DNA from: JABMMZ01 sp040386935
GTDB lineage: Bacteria > Bacteroidota > Bacteroidia > NS11-12g > UBA955
Length of the DNA: 64,000 nucleotides
NCBI GenBank assembly: GCA_040386935.1
Contig: JAZKEQ010000026.1
Location: forward strand, 19,725-83,724
Reading direction: 5' to 3'
Part shown: in pieces, positions 1-8,433 of the stretch
Layout: each line of letters starts with the position of its first letter
Position numbering within the stretch: position 1 is the stretch's first letter
Translations under genes and position numbers: made by a program
The notes under the pieces: model-generated
What the model saw: the letters and a program-made list of their open reading frames with translations, nothing else
Database searches by the model: none
Told to the model about the DNA's origin: nothing

Positions 1-248
1 TTGAGATTGTCAATGGCTTTGGCACAGTCGCTGATGGTTTCGCCACCGCAAAACTGAGCAAATATTGTGTTCTTGATAATGCCTTTGATTGGCAAATGAA
101 GTTTAAGTGCAAATGCCGCCAATGGTGGTCCGTAGTTCACCAGCAAGGGGTATTTAAAACTGTTGAATAGCAATCTTGCCTTTTTTAAGTCTGCGTTTGA
201 TTTGTGTGCAAAGGCAATGGCTGTATTGTTAAAGTCGGGTTGGGGCAT
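1..248 (-). CDS. Proline dehydrogenase, N-terminal part (runs off the window)
   Basis: An open frame starts with ATG at 248 on the minus strand and continues past base 1 without a stop, giving 82 residues. The N-terminus (MPQPDFNNTAIAF), a central segment NYGPPLAAFALKLHLPIKG and the motif FCGGETI match the start of the single-domain proline dehydrogenases of Bacteroidota. That enzyme oxidises proline to pyrroline-5-carboxylate with FAD. The catalytic barrel lies outside the window, so the identification rests on the N-terminal segment only. Confidence 0.75.
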   Translation of the reverse strand, partial: MPQPDFNNTAIAFAHKSNADLKKARLLFNSFKYPLLVNYGPPLAAFALKLHLPIKGIIKNTIFAQFCGGETISDCAKAIDNL

Positions 249-298
249 GCTTATTTAAAGTGGTGCAAAAATAACGGGTATTTTGTTTTGAGGAAAAT

Positions 299-910
299 TT
301 AAAATTCCTTGGCTCTTGCGTTAATGGTTTTACAAACGCCATCAATGAAATTCAATACTTCATCGCGACCAATTTTTTCTTCGGCCGATGTAATGAAAAC
401 ATCCGGCAACTCTTCCCATGTTTCAAGCAGCTTGTCCTTGAAATTTTGAACATTGGTCTCTAGTTCCTTCGGTTTTAATTTATCTGATTTGGTGAATACA
501 ATGCAGAAAGGGATAGCAGAAACGCCCAACCATTCTATGAATTCCACATCTATTTTTTGTGGTGGCAGCCTGCTGTCTATCAGAACAAATACACAGTTCA
601 TCGTTTCTCTGTCCTGCAAATACTGCTGTATCATTTCGCCAAATGTATGGCGCAAATCCCTGGATATTTTCGCGTAACCATAGCCAGGTAAATCCACCAG
701 AAACCATCTGTCATCCACTAAAAACTGCACAATGTGTTGTGTTTTACCCGGTTTTGAGGAGGTCTTGGCCAGGTCCTTGCGGTTGCACAACATATTGATG
801 AGGGAACTTTTACCAACATTACTTCTGCCAATGAAGGCAAACTCAGGGAAACCGGGCTTGGGCAATGCGGTATAGGCGGGGTATGAACCTTTAAATTCGG
901 CTTTTTTCAT
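299..910 (-). CDS. engB: Ribosome biogenesis GTPase EngB (YihA/YsxC)
   Basis: A 203-residue TRAFAC-class GTPase needed for large ribosomal subunit assembly in this family. The order of motifs is complete: G1 GRSNVGKSS (residues 28-36), a G2 region with SKPGKTQ, G3 DLPGYGYAK, G4 TKSDK and a G5-like TSAEE. The length is normal for the family. The ATG start at 910 is divergent from ubiE, so the interval 911-982 must hold both promoters. The proline dehydrogenase fragment follows on the same strand after about 50 bp. Confidence 0.96.
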   Translation of the reverse strand: MKKAEFKGSYPAYTALPKPGFPEFAFIGRSNVGKSSLINMLCNRKDLAKTSSKPGKTQHIVQFLVDDRWFLVDLPGYGYAKISRDLRHTFGEMIQQYLQDRETMNCVFVLIDSRLPPQKIDVEFIEWLGVSAIPFCIVFTKSDKLKPKELETNVQNFKDKLLETWEELPDVFITSAEEKIGRDEVLNFIDGVCKTINARAKEF

Positions 911-937
911 GGTACTGATATTCTGTTTTGAAGTGCT

Positions 938-945
938 TATCTTTG
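938..945 (+). promoter_or_regulatory. Bacteroidota -7 box for the ubiE operon
   Basis: The octamer TATCTTTG fits the Bacteroidota -7 consensus TAnnTTTG and lies 37 bp before the ubiE start. No good TTG -33 element is found 18-20 bp upstream, so this is a one-box assignment. Confidence 0.5.
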
Positions 946-982
946 CACCTGAATTTTTTACAAAAGTAATTTAAATATTCCA

Positions 983-1708
983 TTGAGTACCGTAAAACCC
1001 ATACAAACTTCGGAGATAGGCAAGAAACAGCAGGTTGAAGAAATGTTTGATAGCATCTCAGGACGCTATGATTTTTTGAATCATTTCCTGTCACTGGGCA
1101 TCGATAAAGGCTGGCGAAAAAAAGCCATTCGCGAATTACAAGCGAGCAAGCCGCAACACATTTTGGATATGGCAACAGGCACAGGTGATTTGGCGATAGA
1201 AGCACTGAGTCTTCATCCAAAAAAAATAACAGGCATCGACCTGAGTGAAGGTATGCTGAGTGTTGGACGCAAAAAGATGGCTGCTAAAAATTACACCGAT
1301 ACCATTGAAATGCTGAAAGGGGACAGCGAAAAAATATTGTTTCCTGATGCTACATTTGATGCTTGTACTGTGGGATTCGGAGTGCGCAATTTTGAAAATC
1401 TGCAGGCCGGTCTTTCTGAAATTTTCAGAGTGTTGAAACCAGGTGCGAAATTGGTGGTACTTGAATTCAGTAAACCCAAAAAGTTTCCTGTAAAAAATCT
1501 GTATAATTTCTACTTCCGCACAATATTGCCGCTTTGGGGGCGTTTTATATCCAAAAACAATAGCGCTTATACCTATCTTCCCGAATCTGTCAAACATTTT
1601 CCTGATGGTGAGGCTTTCATTCAACAACTCCACCAAGTAGGATTCAAACAAACGACCTATAAAACATTAACTTTCGGAATTTGCAGTATCTACACAGGTA
1701 TAAAATAA
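983..1708 (+). CDS. ubiE: Demethylmenaquinone methyltransferase (UbiE/MenG)
   Basis: A 241-residue class I SAM-dependent methyltransferase. It shows the family signatures MFDSISGRYDFLNHFLSLG near residues 22-40, the SAM-binding ILDMATGTGDLAIEA (about 60-74) and VGFGVRNF (about 130). In organisms that use menaquinone it makes the last C-methylation of the quinone head group. The start is TTG at 983; it gives the usual STVKP N-terminus and there is no better in-frame ATG. Its 3' end overlaps porT by 28 bp, so the genes ubiE, porT, tgt and the permease look like one operon. Confidence 0.95.
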   Translation: MSTVKPIQTSEIGKKQQVEEMFDSISGRYDFLNHFLSLGIDKGWRKKAIRELQASKPQHILDMATGTGDLAIEALSLHPKKITGIDLSEGMLSVGRKKMAAKNYTDTIEMLKGDSEKILFPDATFDACTVGFGVRNFENLQAGLSEIFRVLKPGAKLVVLEFSKPKKFPVKNLYNFYFRTILPLWGRFISKNNSAYTYLPESVKHFPDGEAFIQQLHQVGFKQTTYKTLTFGICSIYTGIK

Positions 1709-2388
1709 TCTATCTGTCAATCTTTGTATTGATACAGTTCTCCGCAAAAGGGCAGGGACTGGAACACAATCCGCATTACGATTTGAGACGCTTTCACTTT
1801 GGATTTTCAATTGTGCCAAATTTTGGTAAAGCCAAAGTGATAACAGCTCCCGATTTTTATTTAAGAGATTCAGTGCAACGCATCAAAGCCTTAGGGTTTC
1901 CTGGTTTTGGTTTCGGTGGTATCATCGATTGTAGATTAGCTAAATTATTAACCGTACGTTATCTGGCGCAAATACAATTCAGTCAGCGCAATTTTGAATA
2001 CACCTTTAAAGATGGCAGAACCGAGACAGCTAAAACAGAAACTGTGGCACTCGATCAATGCATCTTGTTTAAATACCATAGTATAAGACATAAGAACAAC
2101 CGTTTTTATGTAATAGGAGGCGGTAAACTGGCCTATGATTTTGCGAGTGACGAAGACGCTGTACGCAGCCCAAACAGAGCATTGGTTCCCTTTAAAGCCA
2201 CCTCATTCTTTTATGAGTTTGGTGCAGGTTGGGATCATTTCGGACAGTTTGCACTCATTTCCACAGAATTAAAAATGAGCAACAGTATTACCAATGTGTT
2301 GAGTAAGGATCCTTATATCTACACCTCTTCTATTGATCGTATCCAAGCCCGATTATTTCAGATTTCATTCCATTTTCATGCACTTTAA
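1681..2388 (+). CDS. porT: PorT-family outer membrane protein of the type IX secretion system
   Basis: A 235-residue protein with a signal peptide (IIYLSIFVLIQFSAKGQ) followed by the PorT-family opening DLRRFHFGFSIVPNFGKAKV and alternating beta-rich segments typical of a small outer-membrane barrel. PorT is a T9SS component, and its position next to ubiE is a recurring arrangement in Bacteroidota. The start is TTG at 1681, inside ubiE; no later start keeps the signal peptide. The 3' end overlaps tgt by 11 bp. The T9SS cargo proteins elsewhere in the window would depend on this pathway. Confidence 0.87.
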   Translation: MQYLHRYKIIYLSIFVLIQFSAKGQGLEHNPHYDLRRFHFGFSIVPNFGKAKVITAPDFYLRDSVQRIKALGFPGFGFGGIIDCRLAKLLTVRYLAQIQFSQRNFEYTFKDGRTETAKTETVALDQCILFKYHSIRHKNNRFYVIGGGKLAYDFASDEDAVRSPNRALVPFKATSFFYEFGAGWDHFGQFALISTELKMSNSITNVLSKDPYIYTSSIDRIQARLFQISFHFHAL

Positions 2389-3496
2389 ACTGACCCATAC
2401 CGAGCAACACAGCAGTGCCCGGATAGGAGAATTGCACACCGACCATGGCATTATACAAACACCCATTTTTATGCCGGTGGGAACTATTGGTAGTGTAAAA
2501 GCCATCAATCAACAACAGTTGAAAGAAGACATCAAGGCGCAAATTATTTTAGGCAATACCTATCACCTATACCTTCGTCCCGGTATTAAGGTTTTGAATG
2601 AAGCAGGTGGACTCCACAAGTTTATGAACTGGAGCGGTCCCATACTTACCGACAGTGGCGGCTATCAGGTGTACAGTTTGGCTGAAAAAAGAAAACTAAC
2701 CGAAGAAGGAGCGAAGTTTCAATCGCATATAGATGGCAGCCGACATTTGTTTACACCCGAAAATGTGATAGACATACAACGCAATATCGGGGCCGATATC
2801 ATGATGGCTTTTGATGAATGCCCGCCATATCCGAGCACTTATCAGTATGCGGAGAAGAGTATGCACATGACCCACCGCTGGCTCGACCGCTGCATACAAC
2901 GCGTGAATGAAACAACAGGATTGTACGGATACGAACAGGCATTGTTCCCCATTTTACAAGGCAGTACTTATAAAGATTTGAGAAAACAAAGTGCGGAGTA
3001 CATAGCCGGTAAGGATTGCTTAGGCAATGCCATAGGCGGCCTGAGTGTGGGCGAACCACATGACATGATGTATGAAACTACTGAACTGGTGTGCAACATA
3101 TTGCCAAAAGACAAACCGCGTTACCTGATGGGTGTGGGTACACCTGATAATATATTGGAGTGTATTGCCCTAGGTATCGATATGTTTGATTGCGTAATGC
3201 CGACCCGCAATGGTCGCAATGGTACATTGTTTACCAAAGACGGCATGATGAATATCAAAAACAAAAAATGGGAGAATGATTTTTCTCCACTTGATGAGTT
3301 GCATTTGCCCAACTACAGCAAAGCTTATATGCGTCACCTGTTCATGGCAGGCGAAATGCTAGGGCCCCAGTTGGCCAGTCTTCACAATTTGTCATTTTAT
3401 TTGTGGTTGGTTGGGGAAGCCCGTCAACGCATAGCTGATAATACCTTCACCACCTGGAAAAACAGTATGGTACAGAAATTGAAACAGAAGTTGTAA
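2378..3496 (+). CDS. tgt: Queuine/preQ1 tRNA-guanine transglycosylase
   Basis: A 372-residue TIM-barrel enzyme that swaps guanine 34 for the queuine precursor in GUN-anticodon tRNAs. Visible motifs are the LTDSGGYQVYSL loop with the catalytic Asp, MAFDECPPY, GGLSVGEP, RYLMGVGTPDNI, and DCVMPTRNGRNG with the second active-site Asp. The ATG at 2378 is preferred over an upstream TTG at 2333 because it gives the normal N-terminus MHFKLTHTEQ. The usual CxCxxC zinc ligands before the YSKAYMRHLF segment are absent (sequence SPLDELHLPNYSKAY); only the later His of HNLSFY remains. As far as I recall, Bacteroidota relatives also lack these cysteines. Confidence 0.95.
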   Translation: MHFKLTHTEQHSSARIGELHTDHGIIQTPIFMPVGTIGSVKAINQQQLKEDIKAQIILGNTYHLYLRPGIKVLNEAGGLHKFMNWSGPILTDSGGYQVYSLAEKRKLTEEGAKFQSHIDGSRHLFTPENVIDIQRNIGADIMMAFDECPPYPSTYQYAEKSMHMTHRWLDRCIQRVNETTGLYGYEQALFPILQGSTYKDLRKQSAEYIAGKDCLGNAIGGLSVGEPHDMMYETTELVCNILPKDKPRYLMGVGTPDNILECIALGIDMFDCVMPTRNGRNGTLFTKDGMMNIKNKKWENDFSPLDELHLPNYSKAYMRHLFMAGEMLGPQLASLHNLSFYLWLVGEARQRIADNTFTTWKNSMVQKLKQKL

Positions 3497-3503
3497 AATT
3501 AAT

Positions 3504-4592
3504 ATGGCGCTGATTAAAAAACTCGACTGGTACATCATCAGGAAATTCCTGACCACATTTGTGGTAACCCTGTCACTGTTCATCGTCATCATCATTGTAT
3601 TCGATATTTCTGAAAAGCTGGATGATTTTCTTAAAAAAGAAGCCCCAATTTCCGATATCATATTCAAGTATTATGTCAATTACGTGCCCTTCTTTCTGAA
3701 CATGTTCAGTCCGGTATTTATTTTCATTTCTGTTATTTTCTTTACGTCTAAATTGGCTTCACGTTCCGAGATTGTGGCAACACTGTCTGCGGGTGTCAGC
3801 TACAACCGTTTCTTAAGACCCTATATTATTACGGCCGGTATACTTGCCATCGTTTCCTTTTTGTTGAATGCCTACATCATTCCTCACTCCGATAAGATTC
3901 GTATCACTTTCGAAAATAAATATGTGCGCGACATCAAGGACGATTATTCCAATCACGTACACCGTCAGATAAAACCCAATACTTATTTCTTTATTGAATA
4001 CTTCGGATATGCCGATAGTATTGGCGGAGGTGTAACACTCGAGTATTACGAAAACAATTTGTTAAAAAGCAGATTGTACAGCAAGCGCATCAGTTGGAAC
4101 CGCCCCAAACAAAAATGGCGTTTGGAGGATTACATGATCCGCGATTTTAAAGCCGATAAAAACGAAAACATTACCACCGGTAAATTTTTAGATACCCTCA
4201 TTGAATTTAATCCTGCTGACTTCTTTAGGCACAGCGATGATGTGCAGGCATTTGATTTGAAAGAGTTGAATGCATACATCGATCAGGAACGCAAGCGAGG
4301 AGCACCCGATGTGGCCTTTTATGAAACAGATAAATACAGGCGCTATGCATCGCCATTTGCTACCTTTATTTTAACCATCATTGGTGTATGTGTGTCGAGC
4401 AGAAAATCAAGGGGAGGTGTGGGTTTGAATCTGGGTGTTGGTATACTCATCAGTTTCCTGTACTTATTTGTTATACAGTATTTCACTACTTATGGCGCCA
4501 TGGATATTATACCGCCTATGCTGGCTGTGTGGATTCCTAATTTTATTTTTATTGGTGTGGCGTATTACCTGTACCGCAACGTACAGAAGTAA
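3504..4592 (+). CDS. LptF/LptG-family permease (YjgP/YjgQ)
   Basis: A 362-residue inner-membrane protein with the LptF/LptG layout: an N-terminal WYIIRKFLTTF segment followed by a transmembrane helix, two further helices (about residues 55-80 and 100-125), a soluble periplasmic middle of about 150 residues, and three C-terminal helices (about 280-360). Such permeases form the membrane part of the LptB2FG exporter that extracts lipopolysaccharide from the inner membrane. Whether this copy is LptF or LptG cannot be decided from sequence alone. It starts 7 bp after tgt and is the last gene of the operon. Confidence 0.88.
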   Translation: MALIKKLDWYIIRKFLTTFVVTLSLFIVIIIVFDISEKLDDFLKKEAPISDIIFKYYVNYVPFFLNMFSPVFIFISVIFFTSKLASRSEIVATLSAGVSYNRFLRPYIITAGILAIVSFLLNAYIIPHSDKIRITFENKYVRDIKDDYSNHVHRQIKPNTYFFIEYFGYADSIGGGVTLEYYENNLLKSRLYSKRISWNRPKQKWRLEDYMIRDFKADKNENITTGKFLDTLIEFNPADFFRHSDDVQAFDLKELNAYIDQERKRGAPDVAFYETDKYRRYASPFATFILTIIGVCVSSRKSRGGVGLNLGVGILISFLYLFVIQYFTTYGAMDIIPPMLAVWIPNFIFIGVAYYLYRNVQK

Positions 4593-4830
4593 GGTTTTTT
4601 TATTTCACTATTAAACCAATTGTAATTGCTATTATTCGTGTTATTATTTTTAGCAATAAGTATTTTGTTATCATTTAAGATTTTCAAAAAATGATTAAAC
4701 GATATTTCAAAACGGATTTTGCGGGTTGACGTCCAGGAAAGGTGTAAAATTTTGATTTTTCAGCCCGTAGAGTCTAGCCATGCGCGGCAAAGAAAAATTA
4801 AAATTTCACTTTGGTGGTGGGCTTTTTGCT

Positions 4831-4856
4831 CCACTTTTTGCCCAGACAAAAAGTGG
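4831..4856. repeat. Perfect 10-bp palindrome in the lptF/G-mltG gap
   Basis: CCACTTTTTG and CAAAAAGTGG are separated by six bases. It lies in the 495-bp gap 4593-5087, between two convergent genes. No T-run follows, so it is not a typical terminator. The gap contains no supported gene; the other structured piece is the repeat at 4941-5030. Confidence 0.6.
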
Positions 4857-4940
4857 AAAAATCAAACATAGTGAGTTAAATTTTATTTTAGTTATAAATC
4901 CTTATGATTTAGTAAATTGTCAAGTTCAACTAGGGTAATA

Positions 4941-5030
4941 ATTTATTGACTAGCATATTTTATTTTTCTCTTTACTTTTTTGCATTGCGAAAAAAGTAAC
5001 AAAAATCTCATTATGAGGCATTACCCACCC
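4941..5030 (-). repeat. Dispersed palindromic repeat, copy 1
   Basis: About 90 bp that recur in inverted orientation at 10795-10828 plus 10994-11057. The core is a hairpin, TTACTTTTTTGC / GCGAAAAAAGTAA (4972-4999), flanked on one side by TAATGCCTCATAATGAG (minus strand) and on the other by CTAGTCAATAAA. Similarity between copies covers both flanks, so this is a real repeat and not only two AT-rich hairpins. It contains no open frame. Confidence 0.75.
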
Positions 5031-5087
5031 GAGCACATATAGGTCATTTTTGGGCATGGAATCCTAGATAGATATTATATTAAACTT

Positions 5088-6122
5088 TTATTGAATCCCT
5101 CTTCTGTCCAATGCAGCTTGATAGCGCTTGGCATTCAACAAATGCTCATTGTAACTAACAGTAAAATTGTGATAACCGCTAAAATCTTCGCGGGCACACA
5201 TAAAAATATAATTATGCTCGGTAAAATGTAGGACTGCCTCTATGGCCTGCTTACTAGGAATGCAGATTGGTCCCGGAGGTAAGCCGTTGTATTTATAAGT
5301 ATTGTAAGGCGACTCAACAGTCAAGTGTATTTTCAAAACGCGTTTTAGCAGCGGTTGATTAAGCGCAAATTTAATGGTAGGATCAGCCTGCAGCGGCATA
5401 CCCATTCTAAGGCGGTTCAGGTACATGCCAGCCACTATCGGCATCTCATCTACTTGATTAGTTTCTTTACATACAATACTGGCCAGTGTTGAAACCTCAA
5501 TAGGTGTTAGACCGCATTGTAGAGCCAATGCTTTTCTGTTGTCGTTCCAATATTTATCGTATTCTTTTTTTAAGCGCTGCATCAGCTCATCGGGCTCGGT
5601 GTGCCAAAACACATTGTAGGTGTCGGGTAAGGGGAGGGCGAATACAGTTTTTAAATTAAAGCCCATTGAGTCGAGGTAGGCAGTGTCGTTCAATAAATAT
5701 AAGAATGCATCGGTATCGGGTTCCAGTTTATTGCCGCAGTTTTCAGCAAATTGTTGCACATCGGTCATGCCTCTTACCACCAGGTTCACAGTTTGGCTGC
5801 GACCCGAGCGGAATAGTCTTACCACATCTGTAATGGTCATGTTGGGTGTTAGTTGGTAGCGACCTTTCTTCATCCAGCGTTGCAGGTTCATGCGTTCGGC
5901 TACCTTAATAAAAACAGAAGGGTATTTCAATCCGCATTCTTTTTCGAGTTTAAGCGCCAATGAGGCAATGTTGTCATCGTTGCCTATACGCAGGTAATAA
6001 TCGGAAGTAATGGTAGTTGCTTTGCTTTTGTACAGATACAACGCAGTGCCGCCAGTGATAATCACTAACAATACAATCACTAACAGAATGCGAAGGATGA
6101 TACGGGTTTTCTTAGTAGCCAT
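5088..6122 (-). CDS. mltG: Endolytic murein transglycosylase MltG (YceG-like)
   Basis: A 344-residue membrane-anchored lytic transglycosylase that cuts nascent glycan strands and influences peptidoglycan chain length. It has a short basic N-terminus and one transmembrane helix (about residues 9-31), a LysM-like segment (about 40-110), and the YceG catalytic domain with STLASIVCKET, where E220 is the likely catalytic Glu, LQADPTIKFAL, and the family signature YNGLPPGPICIPS (about 278-290). The residue two before E220 is Cys where many homologues have Glu or Gln. A single gene facing lptF/G, ATG start at 6122. Confidence 0.95.
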   Translation of the reverse strand: MATKKTRIILRILLVIVLLVIITGGTALYLYKSKATTITSDYYLRIGNDDNIASLALKLEKECGLKYPSVFIKVAERMNLQRWMKKGRYQLTPNMTITDVVRLFRSGRSQTVNLVVRGMTDVQQFAENCGNKLEPDTDAFLYLLNDTAYLDSMGFNLKTVFALPLPDTYNVFWHTEPDELMQRLKKEYDKYWNDNRKALALQCGLTPIEVSTLASIVCKETNQVDEMPIVAGMYLNRLRMGMPLQADPTIKFALNQPLLKRVLKIHLTVESPYNTYKYNGLPPGPICIPSKQAIEAVLHFTEHNYIFMCAREDFSGYHNFTVSYNEHLLNAKRYQAALDRRGIQ

Positions 6123-6150
6123 CAGTGCAACAAAAATAAATGAAAATATT

Positions 6151-6198
6151 TGTTGTTGGTGAATCCCTGAATTTCGAGACCAACAACGGCAGAAGGCT
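6151..6198 (+). repeat. Hairpin repeat GTTGTTGGT...ACCAACAAC-GGCAGAAGGC, copy A
   Basis: A 9-bp perfect stem, GTTGTTGGT (6153-6161) with ACCAACAAC (6180-6188), is followed by GGCAGAAGGC (6189-6198). The same stem plus GGCAGAAAGC occurs at 63152-63206, and CCTTCTGCC (its complement) at 60042-60050. It sits between the start of mltG and the stop of the upstream lipoprotein gene. Confidence 0.7.
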
Positions 6199-6202
6199 TA
6201 TA

Positions 6203-6904
6203 CTATTCCTCGTTTCCCTGAGCCAGTTGCGTTTTTATAGTTACTTCATCATACACCTGCATGGCTCGCCAGTCAACAAGGTACAGCTTTTCTTTTTCTA
6301 ACAATTTTGCCAGTTGAACAGAACCGGCTTTTAACTCTGCATCGCTGTCGCACGAGTAAATGCAGAAAGTTTTTACTGTGTTGTTGTCCACTACAACGTA
6401 ATAACTGATGCCATTCACAGTAAAGAAAAAACCGCCTTTCACTTTTCCGGGATTGTTTTCTATAGCAAGACCTTCCATGCTAATGGCTTTATTGGTTAAA
6501 TAGGCTTTCAGTTTTGAAAAGTCGATTGAAAGGGGCTGGGTAATTAATTTTCTTACTGCTATTTTTTTATAGGCAGAGTATGTTTCCCCATCGTGAGAGA
6601 AGTTGTCGTAGATGTTTTTGATATCTGCTATTTCCTTGTCAATATCGGTTTTGTAGTCTTTTGAAATAAATTCGATTTGTCGCCATTCATCTTCATTGAT
6701 AAAAGTGCAGGTATCTTTTTTTTCTTCAAATGCGGGCAAAGCATCATTGATGGTGGCAGAGGTAAATAAAAGTGCATTTGGATCGATGGTGGTGGTAGTT
6801 TTAGCAGAGTCTTTAGGTGATGTTTTAGTAGCAGGGCCGTTGTTGCAACCCAATAGTGCTATTGCCAGGGCCAATGATCCGATAATAGAAGTATTTATTT
6901 TCAT
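6203..6904 (-). CDS. Lipoprotein of unknown function
   Basis: A 233-residue protein with a lipoprotein signal peptide ending in LALAIALLGC, so it is probably acylated at Cys20 and exported. A Thr/Ser/Lys-rich linker follows, then an alpha/beta domain without any motif I recognise (ends with a LVDWRAMQVYDEV segment). No paralogue is seen nearby. It lies about 80 bp upstream of mltG on the same strand, but the hairpin repeat copy A separates the two, so co-transcription is uncertain. Confidence 0.75.
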   Translation of the reverse strand: MKINTSIIGSLALAIALLGCNNGPATKTSPKDSAKTTTTIDPNALLFTSATINDALPAFEEKKDTCTFINEDEWRQIEFISKDYKTDIDKEIADIKNIYDNFSHDGETYSAYKKIAVRKLITQPLSIDFSKLKAYLTNKAISMEGLAIENNPGKVKGGFFFTVNGISYYVVVDNNTVKTFCIYSCDSDAELKAGSVQLAKLLEKEKLYLVDWRAMQVYDEVTIKTQLAQGNEE

Positions 6905-7042
6905 GATGCTGTTATTTGATGCAATTACAATATTCGGGAAATTGAATGGAAAAATGGTAAGGATCGGTATGTTTGCTGTTTGTGTTTCTTTAAACTTTGA
7001 AATATAATAAACCTGGAATTCTAAAATAGTAGATAATGTTTT

Positions 7043-8413
7043 TCAACTGCCTCCACAACCACCACATCCACCACCACAGCTACTGCATGAACTCCCACAA
7101 GAAGAGCCGCAAGATGAATTGCCATTGCCTCCCGTTGTGTCATTCCCTTTAAAATATGTAAATACAGAAAATAATGATGCTGTTAAGGCTGTTGTACCCA
7201 TTACAAAATATCGCCATTGCCAATCAGATTCTATTTGTTTTTGAGTTAAAATTTCATCTTTATATAATTTTGGAATTGTTTCTGTACACAAGCGCTTAGT
7301 TAATCTATGTAGAAAGATAATCATGAAAATAGTCAACGCAATAACTACAAATGCAAGGAATACAATCGGTTTGTTTCTTATAATGCCTGTACTTAATCGT
7401 ATTACTCCCAGCATAATAACCATTGCCATAAGACTGAAATTTAAATAGAATAGTCGTCCAAATTTCAGTGATTTTATGAAGTACTTACTAAGAGCATTCA
7501 TGCAATTGAATGTTTTGTTAAAAAGTGGTTTAGTAGATAGTTTTTTGATTAAATAGGGGTAGGTAGATCTCCCTAATTCATTGAGTGTTGTAATTATCTG
7601 AAATTGCTCGATGGTCTGCCCTAGATTGTTGCTTTTTAATTCTAATTTTTTATCATCCTCAATTGAAATAGTTGCATTGTCAATAAGTTCATTTATGCTG
7701 CCATTTATAACAGATTCAATGGTTTGATTTTTTAGGTAAACCAATTCATAAGGTGCTAGATTGTAAATAAAAGAATCCTTGCTAAAATTTTTGGTAATTT
7801 GAATCAGTTTTGTATGGTTATATATTTGAAGAAAAGCAAATATTACTGCAGCGAAACTAAGGTATGACCATATGAATGAAGGGTTCTGAATTTGTATGAA
7901 AGTAGATTCTAGTAATATGAAAAATAATGGCATGAATATTAAAAAAGTCAGAATACCTATGATGATAAATGTTCTTAGTTTCAATTTTGCCTTGCGAAGG
8001 TTTAAGCTGGCATACATGTCACTAAATGCCCAGATGCCTTTTGGTTGAGCTCCGAAGGTAGCTTCATATAATTTTGATGTGCGTTCTTTTGCCTGTTTAA
8101 ACCTTTGAAAATCTACTTTATTATGAGTTGATGGAATATGTTGAATTTGTTTACCAATTAAATTGCAAAAGTCATTGTATGATTGTGTGAAAATAAGATG
8201 TTGGTGCCAAACTGTGTCAACAATTTCAGATGGTGATACCATCATGTCTGATGTAGCAGCCAAGTACATAAATTTTTTATATTCAAGGATTGCTGCTGAG
8301 GTAAAGTTTTGGGTCCAGAAATTTTCTTTTGCAAGTCGTGTAGAAAAGCCATATTCGCTTTGAGGGATGTCAAAACTAAAGGTTGATATATTGTCCCAAA
8401 GTGTTTTATTCAT
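7043..8413 (-). CDS. GRDP-like / TIGR04222-like membrane protein with Gly/Cys-rich tail
   Basis: A 456-residue protein. The N-terminal third (about residues 1-120) resembles the glycine-rich-domain-containing protein (DUF1399/GRDP) family, including VDTVWHQHLIFTQSYNDFC with the WHxHL motif. Two transmembrane helices follow near 145-190, a soluble middle (about 195-290) and two further helices near 320-365. The protein ends in a helix and then a tail of alternating Gly, Cys and Ser (SSCGSSCGSSCSSCGGGCGG), as in TIGR04222-type membrane proteins. The function is unknown; the Cys-rich tail may bind metal or form disulfides. The TPR gene lies 20 bp upstream, so the two are probably one operon. Confidence 0.7.
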   Translation of the reverse strand: MNKTLWDNISTFSFDIPQSEYGFSTRLAKENFWTQNFTSAAILEYKKFMYLAATSDMMVSPSEIVDTVWHQHLIFTQSYNDFCNLIGKQIQHIPSTHNKVDFQRFKQAKERTSKLYEATFGAQPKGIWAFSDMYASLNLRKAKLKLRTFIIIGILTFLIFMPLFFILLESTFIQIQNPSFIWSYLSFAAVIFAFLQIYNHTKLIQITKNFSKDSFIYNLAPYELVYLKNQTIESVINGSINELIDNATISIEDDKKLELKSNNLGQTIEQFQIITTLNELGRSTYPYLIKKLSTKPLFNKTFNCMNALSKYFIKSLKFGRLFYLNFSLMAMVIMLGVIRLSTGIIRNKPIVFLAFVVIALTIFMIIFLHRLTKRLCTETIPKLYKDEILTQKQIESDWQWRYFVMGTTALTASLFSVFTYFKGNDTTGGNGNSSCGSSCGSSCSSCGGGCGGCGGS

Positions 8414-8433
8414 AATGGCTAAGTGGTGTTTGT

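Noticed and set aside
1136..1651. Long minus-strand frame (171 residues) opposite ubiE
   Set aside because: It lies fully inside a well-supported methyltransferase gene on the other strand and has no domain-like pattern.
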